Positions 22,012-32,600 of a stretch of 64,000 nt of DNA are shown in pieces. The stretch spans positions 6,578,258 through 6,642,257 of the forward strand of contig CM046307.1 in the NCBI GenBank assembly GCA_025267735.1, read 5' to 3'. Source of the DNA: Mactra quadrangularis. Its lineage: Eukaryota > Mollusca > Bivalvia > Venerida > Mactridae. Each line of letters starts with the position of its first letter. Positions within the stretch are counted from its first letter, which is position 1. The position numbers were made by a program, and so were the translations under genes. The notes under the pieces are model-generated. The model was given only the letters and a program-made list of their open reading frames with translations. It made no database searches and was not told the origin of the DNA.

Positions 22012-25000
22012 CTGTAATAAAAAAGGTCATTATTAGAAATTTGAGTTAAACACAAGTTTTAGAGAATGAGGCAGAATGTTAGAAAAAAATATTTTATAAA
22101 AAATCAACATACACAATCTATTAAGAATTTACCTGAAAAAATGTGCCTACATTTATAGGGAACTTGCATTAATAGGCAGCAAATTAAAAAAGGCCAATCA
22201 TTAGTTACGTCATAATTTTTTTCATTAATCAAAGCTAATTTGTTTGTGTTTTCCAAAATAATCTCCCCTTTGCAGTCTGATAATGCACAAATAACTTGTG
22301 AGAAGTATTTCCATTCTTTTTCCTCAATCAATTCTTTAGCAAGAAAATCACATCAATGAACCACAGCATAACAACCGTATAATCTAAACAAGTAAATAGT
22401 TATATAAATACATCATGTCTTACCTTTTCACATTTTAATTCTAATAATAATCTGTCAGCAACAAATTCAATATATTGTCTCATGAGATCACAGTTCATAC
22501 CAATCAATCTTACAGGTAAAGCTTCAGTTAAGAATTTCTGTTCTATTTTAACAGCTTCATCTATAATTTGTTGTATTCTTTCCTGTGATGGTTTGTTTAC
22601 TAAATGACTGAACATCAAACAAGCAAAGTCACAATGTAGACCCTGAAAAAATTGTTATGCAATTATTAGTTGATGTCACGTAATATTGTTATTAAGTAAA
22701 TTTGAAACAATCTCTTTCAAAACTTCTGCTCACAAGTGATAAAAATCTAAAATATGCAATATGTATCAAAACTTCTCTTAAATTATCAATAAAGTTCTAC
22801 ACTTAAGGAAAATTAATTGACAAATAATTATTTATGTCATGTAATTATGTCATGTAACAACACGTTCATTCTTCTAAGTCAAAACAAAGCTAGACAAATA
22901 TGACCATCTTTGAGGGATAGCAGATGACTGATGAATTGTGCACCAAACTTAGGTGTCAAGTTCATAAGCTACAGTCAGGAATATTTCGTTAAAAGGACCA
23001 ACATACCTCATCTCTGCTGATAAGTTCATTACTGAATGTAAGACCAGGCATAATTCCTCTTTTCTTTAACCAAAATATTGAAGCAAATGATCCTGAGAAG
23101 AAAATTCCTTCCACAGCAGCAAAAGCCACAACTCTTTCGCCGTATGATGAGTCTTCATCATTGATCCATCTTAGAGCCCAGTCAGCTTTCTCTTTGACAC
23201 AAGGCATTGTTTCAATAGCATTGAATAAGAATTCTCTGAAATAACAAAAAACCAAGTTAATATCTAAAAATAAATTGATTAAAGTATTATTATAGTATGA
23301 TTGATAGTATCTTAAGATTTTTTAAACAACCAGGGTGAAAGCTCAATTCACAAGATTCCTGAAGTTCAGCAGCTCGCCTTGTACACATTTTCTTAGTACC
23401 AAATCCCAGAACTTGTGTGATAACTTTCTTTGTACCAAGTTGACATGTGTCCAAATACAATGAATGTACAATACAGTATTTATGTCATGATTTTATTGGT
23501 TTTTAAGTATTCTTGCACAATGTATATTATGTTTCATTTATTAAATGAACTCCATTGCGAAGTGCTTCCCCTTAGCTTACATGGAAACATTTCCCTAGAC
23601 TCTCTGCATAAATTATAAACAAGTCAAAATACAAATCAAGATGCTAACCTTTCTGTTGGATCTTTGATGTAAGTATCTATGAGTAAACTGTACATTTCAG
23701 AATGAATATTTTCCATAGCAATTTGAAAACCATAGAAACATCTGGCTTCAGTAACTTGAACTTCCTTGCTGAATCTTTCAACCTAGAAAAAGGATCAAAT
23801 TGAAATGAATAATAATTGAATTTGAGCAGCAACAAAATGCTTTTTCCTGGAAAAAAATAGGCATTTCCAACCACTTGATAAACTATATCATCATAACAAT
23901 TTTAATTGTTCTAATTTAGTTCTATACAAATGGCAAACAATTAAGTAAAAACCTACCGAGTACTTGTAAAAACTTATAAATATTTGATTTGTTTAAGTAT
24001 AAATCACTTTGTCAAAGTATATAGCAATAAATCTGATAAGCAACTTGACAATGATGATTGCACAATAATGACTAAATGAACACAAGAGTAGCTATTATAA
24101 AAACTTACCAGGTTTTCATTTACAATTCCATCACTGGCAGCAAAGAAAGCAAGTACATGTGAAATGAAATGTTTCTCTTCCTTTTTCAAGTCTTCCCAAT
24201 GAGTCATATCTTTTGATAGATCAACTTCTTCAGCTGTCCAGAATGATGCTTCAGCTTTTTTGTACATTTTCCAGATGTCATGATATTGTATCGGTAGAAC
24301 AACAAAGCGGCGAGGATTGTCTTGAAGCAATGGTTCTACTTGTGTTGACTTCTTTACCACTGGTTTCATCTATAAATGTAAAATTGTTTTATTAATTATA
24401 ATAACTATTGAAAGAACACCTCATTCTTAAAAGCCATTTTGTAACAACTAATTAAAAGAATAATGCAGTGACTTGTAAAAAGAAGCTTGCATATCAAAAC
24501 CAAGCTTTTATATAACTTTACTACAGCATCACCTATAGAAAATGTCCATGCAGATTAAATGGATGTATCATTTAGTTAATGTTAAAGTTTTGATGTTTTA
24601 GTACATAATATAACTTGGTTTCCTTTGTATTTACTTAGGGTTCGCACAAAATAAATTATTGACACTTACTTCTTGCTTTTGTGGTGTCTTTGGAGCTGAT
24701 TTTTTGATATTCTGAAAAAGAAAAAAATGACATTTATTTCAGGATATTTAAAAAAAATCACGACACCATTTGGAGAGAGTTGCAAAGAGCTTTAACCGAA
24801 AAATTAGAACTAATAACTTTATAAACTTTTTTGAAAAGTTTCTTAGATCAATTCAAGTCAACTTAAATTCACAACATTTGAAATTTTAATTTTTATATTA
24901 ACTCAAAAAAGCAATGTTGACAACTTGTTAACAATGCAATTTTTATTGATTTTTGATATAGCAACACCCAAAGTAAATGAATCAGAAAAACTTACTGTAA

Positions 25001-25926
25001 TTTCACCAAGAACTCTCTTTTGCTGAAATAAAAATATACTAACAGTTGAAATAAGCTCGAACATGACATCAAATACTTTTAAAACTAATAGTAAAAACAA
25101 TAATGACTAGAAACTTTTCACAAGATGGTTCCACGTCTTTACGAACGTTGATGCCCAAGAGACTGACCAAGTTGGGGCTCAGCACTTAGGGTTATTTGGA
25201 AGGTTGATCAATCAATATCAGTCAGTTCTCAAAGAGACCATACAAAAAGCAACAACCACTGTAGAATGCTGATATCCATTGAAAACAGTAATTGACATAG
25301 GCATGGGTGCAAGATGAAAATTTTGGAAAAACCTGAAAACTAATTTGAAACCATTATTCTTCATAATTTAATAGCAAAACATAGTCTAATTTGTTGTGAA
25401 AAACCTGAACTTCAGGCAAATGCCTGAAAACTTGCACCCATACATATAGTCCTAAAAGGCTAAATATAAGACCCTACGTAACTTTTTTATCATTTGGACA
25501 TTTTTCTGTTACATAACAGAAGAACGTCAGTATAATTAAATAGTTATGCAAGGTCTTATATTTAGGACTAACATGCACAGGAATTTTGAATAGAATAATC
25601 ACCCTGGAAGAAAGTGCCCGAAATGTCGTGCATGAGTAATACACAATTGCATTGCATTGTTTGGCATTTTCTTTCTTTCTTCTATTCAAGTACATTTCGA
25701 TGAAACTAAAAGTACATTAGCTTGCCAGCTAAGTCGCATTTTCCACTGCCATTGCAATATAACCCAAATAAAATGGTAAAAGAGGGAAAAAAGAAAAGTT
25801 GATAAAAGCGCGCCATATTTCAGAAGACAAATGAACATCACTCACCTTGTTTTCATCGTTTATCTTCATTTTTCCTACGTTGTTTGCCAATTCGTTTTCT
25901 TTTCTTGAAGAATTAATTGAAAGCAT
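21853..25926 (-). CDS. RRM2: Ribonucleoside-diphosphate reductase small subunit (R2)
   Basis: Eight coding exons on the minus strand (25846-25926, 24996-25022, 24670-24711, 24109-24369, 23649-23782, 23007-23235, 22424-22642, 21853-22011) join to 383 aa; human RRM2 is 389. R2 holds the diiron-tyrosyl radical used by R1 to make dNTPs in the cytosol. All ligands are present by alignment: Asp130 (ASDGIV), Glu161 and His164 (ENIHSEMY), Glu224 (AAVEGIFF), Glu258 and His261 (DEGLH), with radical Tyr168. The C-terminus FTLDADF is the R1-docking peptide. A KEN box (residues 9-11) marks S-phase RRM2 rather than p53R2; a Cy-like RVL (30-32) and a CDK-type TPQK (45-48) follow. The start is the only ATG in the first exon in frame and gives MLS, as in vertebrate RRM2. 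It diverges from STPG1 across a 650-bp promoter region. Confidence 0.97.
22424..22642 (-). CDS. RRM2: RRM2 coding exon 7
   Basis: The acceptor TTTTTCAG lies just above 22642; donor GTAAG is below 22424. Residues 259-331 begin [11 protein letters not shown], containing iron ligand His261, and include [14 protein letters not shown] and [14 protein letters not shown]. Confidence 0.97.
23007..23235 (-). CDS. RRM2: RRM2 coding exon 6
   Basis: It completes Arg182 and encodes residues 183-258: [40 protein letters not shown] (ligand Glu224) and SNELISRDE (ligand Glu258). Donor GTATG. Confidence 0.97.
23649..23782 (-). CDS. RRM2: RRM2 coding exon 5 (radical tyrosine)
   Basis: Residues 138-181 plus two bases of Arg182. 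It contains ENIHSEMY with ligands Glu161 and His164 and the radical Tyr168. Acceptor TTTTCTAG, donor GTTAGC; both fit the reading frame (phase 2 exit). Confidence 0.96.
24109..24369 (-). CDS. RRM2: RRM2 coding exon 4
   Basis: Eighty-seven codons, residues 51-137: [48 protein letters not shown] and [13 protein letters not shown] with ligand Asp130. The exon opens with an ATG, but the upstream frame continues through exons 3 to 1 with conserved regulatory motifs, so this is an internal Met. Confidence 0.96.
24670..24711 (-). CDS. RRM2: RRM2 coding exon 3 (42-bp microexon with CDK site)
   Basis: Acceptor CTTTTTCAG, donor GTAAGT. Fourteen codons (residues 37-50, [14 protein letters not shown]), phase 0 at both ends. 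TPQK fits the CDK consensus TPxK. Confidence 0.88.
24996..25022 (-). CDS. RRM2: RRM2 coding exon 2 (27-bp microexon with Cy-like motif)
   Basis: Acceptor TTTTATTTCAG, donor GTAAG. Nine codons QKRVLGEIT (residues 28-36), phase 0 at both ends. RVL fits the cyclin-docking RxL/RxI motif and occupies the position of RRI in human RRM2 (cyclin F binding). Confidence 0.85.
25448..25570. mobile_element. Small inverted-repeat element in RRM2 intron 1
   Basis: AGTCCTAAAAGGCTAAATAT at the left and ATATTTAGGACT at the right are inverted matches extending through TAAGACCCTACGTAACT / AGTTATGCAAGGTCTTA. About 123 bp; no ORF. Confidence 0.6.
25846..25926 (-). CDS. RRM2: RRM2 coding exon 1 (KEN box)
   Basis: ATG at 25926-25924; 27 codons; donor GTGAGT below 25846. 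It begins [15 protein letters not shown]; Lys9-Glu10-Asn11 is a KEN box, the APC/C-Cdh1 degron known in vertebrate RRM2. Confidence 0.92.
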
Positions 25927-26040
25927 TTTGTTCTTTGTTTCGTAAGTTAGTTTCTTCGATAATTAGTTACTTTTCAAAAATATTTCTTGCCGGTTTGTTA
26001 TCCAAATGCGAAATGAAAGTCCGCCTGGCAAGTCTTCGTA

Positions 26041-26105
26041 TTTAGCGCGCCTGTCACAATTGACCAATCACGAGACAAAGAGATTGAATGGCAATCGTCC
26101 ATTGG
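26041..26105 (-). promoter_or_regulatory. E2F-like site and two CCAAT boxes upstream of RRM2
   Basis: TTTAGCGCGCC begins at 26041; CCAAT is at 26064-26068 and ATTGG at 26101-26105, about 37 bp apart. They lie 115-180 bp upstream of the RRM2 ATG, which suits an S-phase promoter. Confidence 0.5.
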
Positions 26106-26540
26106 ATATTATCTGGGCAAGTTCATTTTCATTTTTAGGAAAGTTGGGTAGTTATATAAGGAAAAAAATTTTTGCATAACATATTCAAAAGGTTTAGTTG
26201 CATAACAGTATCGTACAGATTTAAAATAATTTCATTAAACACATAAAAATATTAAAAATTTCAAACAAAACGGCAAAAATTCGTTGTTATCTCAATTCCT
26301 ACTTATGTAAGAAAACTTACATTCCCTTCAGTATAATGTAAACGCCCTTCCTACCTCCTAGGCAACAGGAACTACTTTCCTTGCGCGAGCATAACTGATT
26401 ATTCTTGACCAAACAGATGATATTACCATTATTCAAAGTTTTAAGAAAAATAATTACTACTATAAATTAATTTAATGCTTATCACGAAATGATTTATATC
26501 AAATATCTCATACAAACACATAACTACTTTTTTGCGTATG

Positions 26541-26558
26541 CACTTCCTCCCGGAAGTG
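26541..26558. promoter_or_regulatory. ETS-type palindrome before STPG1
   Basis: CACTTCC (26541-26547) and GGAAGTG (26552-26558) form a perfect inverted repeat with spacer TCCC; each half contains the GGAA core of ETS sites (CCGGAAGTG on the + strand). It ends 18 bp before the STPG1 ATG. Confidence 0.55.
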
Positions 26559-26576
26559 TAAATATGTTGTTTAGAA

Positions 26577-26664
26577 ATGGCTGCCACCGATAGCATAAGG
26601 GTGGTGGACGAGGATTATGTACGAAGAATTCATAGTAGAAACCCGTCTGGACATTTACACAAGG
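26577..26664 (+). CDS. STPG1: STPG1 coding exon 1
   Basis: ATG at 26577; 29 codons (MAATDSIRVVDED...GHLHK) plus one base of Gly30. The donor is GTCAAT at 26665, weaker than the others but the only one that keeps the frame into exon 2. The N-terminal segment is not conserved with human STPG1, so this exon is the least certain. Confidence 0.75.
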
Positions 26665-29600
26665 GTCAATACATTTTTAATTGTATATTCTAGATAATTT
26701 AGCTGATGTCAACCTCCTAATGTTTGTTAATAATGATATAAACCCAACTTTCGTTCATCAATTGAGTCCACTTTATATTGTAAACACAGGTTAACAACAA
26801 TAACAACCTGTCATACACTATCTTAAAGATTTCGTTTATTGTTTACTAATTATTTCGATATTTTATCTGAAAAGTAGGCAAATTATGTTGTCATGATCCA
26901 TATTTAGTGCTTCAGTATGTCATCTGGATATGTAAATTGTAATCAATGGGCACTGCAGTCGGCACACTTTGTCTTTGGCCATAGTTTATATGTACTTATT
27001 GTTCTTTATATTGGCCCAGCTGCCAGAAGAAAATGGAGTATTTTATTAGATTTTTAAAACATTTTTGGTAAACACATGTGCATGTTTATTTTAGTATTTT
27101 ACTTTGTCTTAGATTATAAAATCACTTCCAACATCTAAGATTTATCACTCTTGAGTAACATGTAGTAACCGGATCCTACAGTCCTTTTGTAGGCAGATAT
27201 ATTTCCTTGCTAAAAGGGTCATAGTTCACCAGAGACTTTTGTGTGGGATTGGAATCAACATGAAATCGACTATTTAATGATTAAATGTACAGTGTTGGCT
27301 ACTCTTACTGTCCTAGTTGTGTGTCAGTCACAAATAATAAAACAATGATTGCTTCATCAGCAGCTTAATTATTTATCAGGATTGTAAATGTTATAAGACT
27401 TCTACCCGTTCACTATGCAAATGATTCAACCATAATTGTGTAGTTCATTTTTTCTCAACTGTCAAAAATATGAACAATTTTACGGTGAATGTATTTGTTA
27501 AAATTATCATTGTGATGCATTCATGAGTTTCCGAAAGTATGTATTATGATCAAGTTACTCTGCTTATGCAGGATGATATGTTTCAGTCAAGATAAATTTG
27601 ATAACAATTAGGCCGCCAGTAAAAAACAATGCATTTAGTCACCGTGAAATTATTCAAGCTTTGACAGTTGAGAAAAAACGGACTATACATCTTAATTGGA
27701 GTGATAATTTGATGCCAACCAAATAAAGTGAGAATGGCTCCATTTTTTTGTCTTACAGTTTTATTTGTTTATGAATGTTGAGTAAAAACTGATGCTGTAT
27801 TCTATAAAAAAAACTTGTCATTTATTGAATTTGTCTTACAGGACATGGTATTGTAGCAGCAACCTCATCTATTCCAAGTAAATACCAGACCATTGTTACT
27901 GATAATGCTGACAGGAAGGGTTTTAACGCTCAAGCTAAACGGTTTAATACAGAGAGTTTCTTTGTGAGTAAAATTTCTTGTGTATATTCGTGTTAATTCT
28001 ATAAAGGTATGGTAATATCCCTGTGGTCAATATGTTTAAATGACTCTAAAGTTTCATTTCATATAGTTTAGATGCAAAGACATTGCATATTGGCGTAATG
28101 TGGTGGCCAGCTCATCTAACTTAGCTTTACTGGAGCTTTGTCTATAACCAGTACTTAATTAACTCTCCGACCCTTCCATAGACAACTTCTCTATGTACCT
28201 TATTAATTGAGAAAAATCTAAGTTATCGTCAACTTTCATGGAAGTGAGGCTTGAACAAGCAACCTTATAGGGACACTAGATTTGAAATCCTGTGCATAGG
28301 CAACTGCGCTAGGGACTCTGGTTAAGAATTTCAGTTGGTTTGTCAATGTTGAATGATGGATTGTCATTGTTGATTGAGTTGATATAAATATTTTGTACAT
28401 GTTGAAATTGACAGTAATTGACAGTGATTACCGAAGATTATTCTGATTAGGAATATGAGATTAATATTATTATATACCAAATTTGTATAGCACTCTTTTC
28501 ATATTGAATATATGTTCAAAAGCGCTTAACATTCATATGCATAATTAGGAAATAATTAAATGAAATTGAAAATGGCTAAGAGATGATAAAATATAGAATA
28601 ATAAAACGAAGACTGATATAAAACTAAGAATTAGTGATCAATCAAGTGCTAATAGTAGTTATGAAACAAGTGGGGTTTAGCTGTAAAATATAGTGAAATG
28701 AGTAATATTGGACTGTTGGTAGAAAGGCAACCAAATGGTTGATGGGGAATCGGGCTAGATGCCCGGAAAATCCATGATTACAAGGTGCATAGTTGGATCC
28801 TATCCAAGGCTCCTGCCCTTCATCACAGATAACGTGTTAATCTGGGTTTTTTTTTCTGATTTTCATTTCTTCTTTACAGTTAATGGTTAAATATATTACA
28901 TTTGTACATGTTTTATATAGTATTTGTTTCATGACTGCATGTCATTAATTCTTTTAATTTCTGTTCTTGCAAAACTTAATTTTATCATGTCTTTTTTTCC
29001 AACTTCTATGCACTACTTTTTTGGGGGGTTCACCTTACTGATTTATTAGCAAACTAGGTGCCTTTTTATAAGTTAGATCTATAAAATATTTTACTCACCA
29101 TGATATTTTTTGTGGTTATTTTTTTATTAATTACAAAAAAAAATTATGTAACCCCCCCCCCCCTCCCCCTAGAAAAGTTACATAAGTAACATATTATGTA
29201 ATAATCAAATTTTATAGTTATATAACTGTTGGCCTGGGGGCTCTTCTCATAACAATGTATTTATCAATTTTAGTCTGTCAATGAGATTGTTTTATTATAT
29301 TACTATCACACTATATTATCAACATACTCTCTTATCTTTTTCGAAGTATTTAGTGTCCTATTGTTGTTAATAAATACAGATAACAGCTTGATATAAGCTT
29401 GTGTAAGTTGTATAAGTCAAATTTGATGACGTCTGATGATGTCATTATGTTTGTCAATGCTTGAGTTACTTACAGTCAGGGATTTTACTGACTTGTAGCG
29501 ATGGAAATTTGATGATTTTTTTTATATAATAGACCACATGTTATACCCCTTTTACACACTACCTAGGAAATAATATACTGGCAATAAACATACAGAGCAG

Positions 29601-32600
29601 AACAGTTACTTTATTTGCATGACAAAATTACAGTGAAATTTGACTGCGTATAGAAAACTTCAGAAAAATATCAAAGCATGTAAATATAACCTAATAGATT
29701 TCCTTGTGTTATTGATATTGTAATTACTCTATTAAAGCAGAATAGCAAGGCATTGTACCCTATCCCTTTTCTATCTTCTCTGTCCTGTTTTGCTCATTTA
29801 CTTTACAGAAATACTTTGAAACATCAACCTTTGGATGTCCTTTCCCTTTCCTTTTTGAGGTCTATGTTAGTCACTACTTATTATAGACGTATCCAGCATA
29901 TGATATGAAAGAAGGTTTAAAATTAAAAATATTTTTAGTTTGAAAATATATATAAACCAAATATTGATTGTATTTATGTTTTTATGTTATATTTATTTCT
30001 TTTACAGACAGATGCACCTGGTCCAGGAAGTTATGTTGGTCATGTGACATTAGACACTGATAAAGTTTCATATTCAAAAAAAGGAACAGGAAGTTTTGCT
30101 TCTAAGGTATTATAGGTTTTTTACCATTTTTGTTGAAATCATTACCCTAAGTAAAAAAATGTTGTTATTATCAGAAAATATCACAATGTCAGTATTTTGT
30201 CATCAGATTTTTTTTGGTCATATTTGTAAAGCCATAAAAAACAATTCATTTGTTGAGCTTTTAGTATGCTCTTTGATATCTTCAAAAAGTCATGTCATGC
30301 CATTTCTGTTCAAAATTAGTCATAAAAATCTCTCTAAAATAAAAAAAATTCTGAATTTATGTAATACTCTGTATCTGCATTTATTTCCCCCCATAATGTA
30401 TATTTCCTTTTAATGTTTAATGTTCCCAGTAGTTTAATGTTAAAATATTCTAAATCCTCAACATCCTGCATTATAAAACAAGAAATTTTCAGTTATGTAA
30501 AGGTTTGATTATGTAATGATATAATCCAGTTATATAAATTTCTCAAGCTGACTGAACTAATTATCTTATTGATGTTATCATGTGTTTATTGACTTGTGAT
30601 GATAGTACTTTATTTTATTGAATAGGAATGTTTGCTCTCACTGCTAAATACTTGTGATAAATAGGTTATATAATTTTTTTGTTTGCTTGGAATAACTAGA
30701 CTTCATTGTATAAGGGCAGCAATGTTTATTTTTATATTTTGCTGAAATGTGGGCCCTTTTTGATGGGAAAACGGCAGTAAAAATTAAAAAGCTTTTTCCT
30801 ACTATTGGAACTATGTATTCCTCTGTAATTTCTTAATAAAACTTATGAAATTGGCTAAAATAAAATAAATTGTACCAAACATTTAGAACTGGGGAATTTT
30901 ACTTCAGGGAAAAGGAAAATTGTGTCCTTTTTGGGACAGGGAACGGGGCCCAATTTCGACTACAAAATGGCCTTAAAAATTATTATTAATATAAAAATGG
31001 TATACATTAAAAATTCTATTTTTTTACTTTATGTAAATGTTTATTAATTAACATTTCTATAGCAGAGGTAAAATATGGCACTTGTACTTCCTTGTCTTCA
31101 AACTAGAAATTATAGGCAATGTGGTAGAGTGTCAATCTGATTAAAACCCGATCTAAAATTTTCTGCTCGCATACTCGCTAATTTAGATCTGGCCTTTTCC
31201 AAACGAAGGTCATGTTCAGGTGACCTTTTCTCATCATAATATTCATGACGAAATTGTTATGGTACGTAACTTGTTTACATCGTCTACGTCACACAATTTG
31301 AAATGAGCCGTCCAATCGCAGACTGTGAATAATACCGCTGTTAAATTAGCATGCAAATCTTGGTCTAAAAATAGAAATTACGAAATCAAAATGTGATTAA
31401 TAGTGTTTTCGTCTATATGAAAGCTACGCATTGATTGGTCGACACAAAGTTCATCTCGACGTGACCTTGCATTGAGAAAGTAGAGATCCAGTACGACAAC
31501 GCTCTACAGGATCTCTGTTTACGGAGATTGGTAGAGTGTTGGCTTTCAACTCAGAAGCTTGATCCTATCTCCAACCATGAATTTTTATTGGCTTATATTT
31601 CTTTTTCAGTCAAAGAGACAAACAAAATATTTAATGTCTAATGCCCCAGGACCAGGAATCTATGGTCTACCAAGTTTACTGTCCACCAGAAAAGATTTCA
31701 ACAAATCAGGAACAACAGGAAATTTTCGTAAACCTATAGCTGTACCTAATGAAAATGATGCTAAACATATGAAGCCAGCACCTAATGCGTATGATGTATG
31801 TATTATAGTTTTAATTGTTTAATTACATAATCTTACCTTTTTTTTTTTTTTAAATTGTCCCTTGTTATATAAAGTATTTGCTTCTATTCAGAGGCTTTTC
31901 AAGGAAGTCGTAATCACTTATTTTTTTTCAACTCTAGTCTGATTTGTTATGTTAAATAACAAAACAAAAAACCAAGTTATCAACTACATGTAGCCAAACT
32001 ATGTGAAATTTAAGTAATTTTCTTAGACCGGAATAAATTTTCACTAGTCCTGGACTTCAGGCTATTGGGTTAAGATGATGACATGGCTACCCAACTGTCT
32101 GAAATGCAAATAGGAGGTTTAAAAGGAACAAGAAAGTTGAAGTTCTTTGCCTGTATTGCTCTGCCTCAGCATTGCCAGGGTAACTTGGATTTGGTTTCAA
32201 ATGACTGTTTCTGAAAGACAAACTGCCTAATATACCCCGGACAAGTGTTGTATCTGACATACTAATAGTATTGGAATTAGAGCACTTTTGTTTTACCTTA
32301 ATGTGAAGATTGGTCAATTTGGACCAAGTTCATACAGAGAAAAGGTTAATTCTGTAATGTAACAATTTTTCAGATATTAAACAGCAAATATGGTAAAACA
32401 AATAATGTTTCCGCTGATGCAGCATTTAAATCACAATCTAAAAGAGAAGTTATCAATGTAAATGAAGCTAAAAAGAAACCGGCTCCAGGTATGTACAACA
32501 TGAAAGACAACTGCTTTGATTGTTGATTTGTAATACTGTTGTGTAGGTCTTTTCACGTAAAACTTACTACAAAAATCATCTTATGCCAAAAGCAGGAAAA

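Larger units (their letters stand above)
22012..25845. other. RRM2 introns
   Basis: Introns (+ coordinates): 22012-22423, 22643-23006, 23236-23648, 23783-24108, 24370-24669, 24712-24995, 25023-25845. All carry GT-AG on the minus strand. No repeats or ORFs of note were seen except a small inverted-repeat element at 25448-25570 in intron 1. Confidence 0.8.
25927..26576. promoter_or_regulatory. Divergent promoter region RRM2 / STPG1
   Basis: There are 650 bp between the two start codons. Near RRM2: an E2F-like TTTAGCGCGCC at 26041-26051, CCAAT at 26064-26068 and an inverted CCAAT (ATTGG) at 26101-26105. Near STPG1: an RFX-type half-site GGCAAC at 26361-26366 and an ETS palindrome at 26541-26558. 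CCAAT/E2F control of RRM2 and RFX control of ciliary genes are known in animals; their use here is inference. No TATA box was chosen. Confidence 0.6.
26665..30007. other. STPG1 introns 1 and 2 (exon 2 between them)
   Basis: Intron 1 (26665-27841) has a foldback element at 27440-27688. Intron 2 (27964-30007) has a minus-strand SINE at 28102-28322, a stretch near 28480-28570 with AGCACTCTTTTCATAT and AAAGCGCTT motifs seen in other animal repeats, and a decayed SINE-like stretch near 28690-28830. Nothing else was recognised. Confidence 0.55.

Noticed and set aside
24213..24395. 60-codon + frame opposite RRM2 exon 4
   Set aside because: Shadow of the conserved minus-strand RRM2 exon.
30096..30413. 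105-codon + frame at the end of STPG1 exon 3
   Set aside because: Runs out of frame over a good donor at 30107 into intron; Ile/Phe/Ser-rich chance frame.
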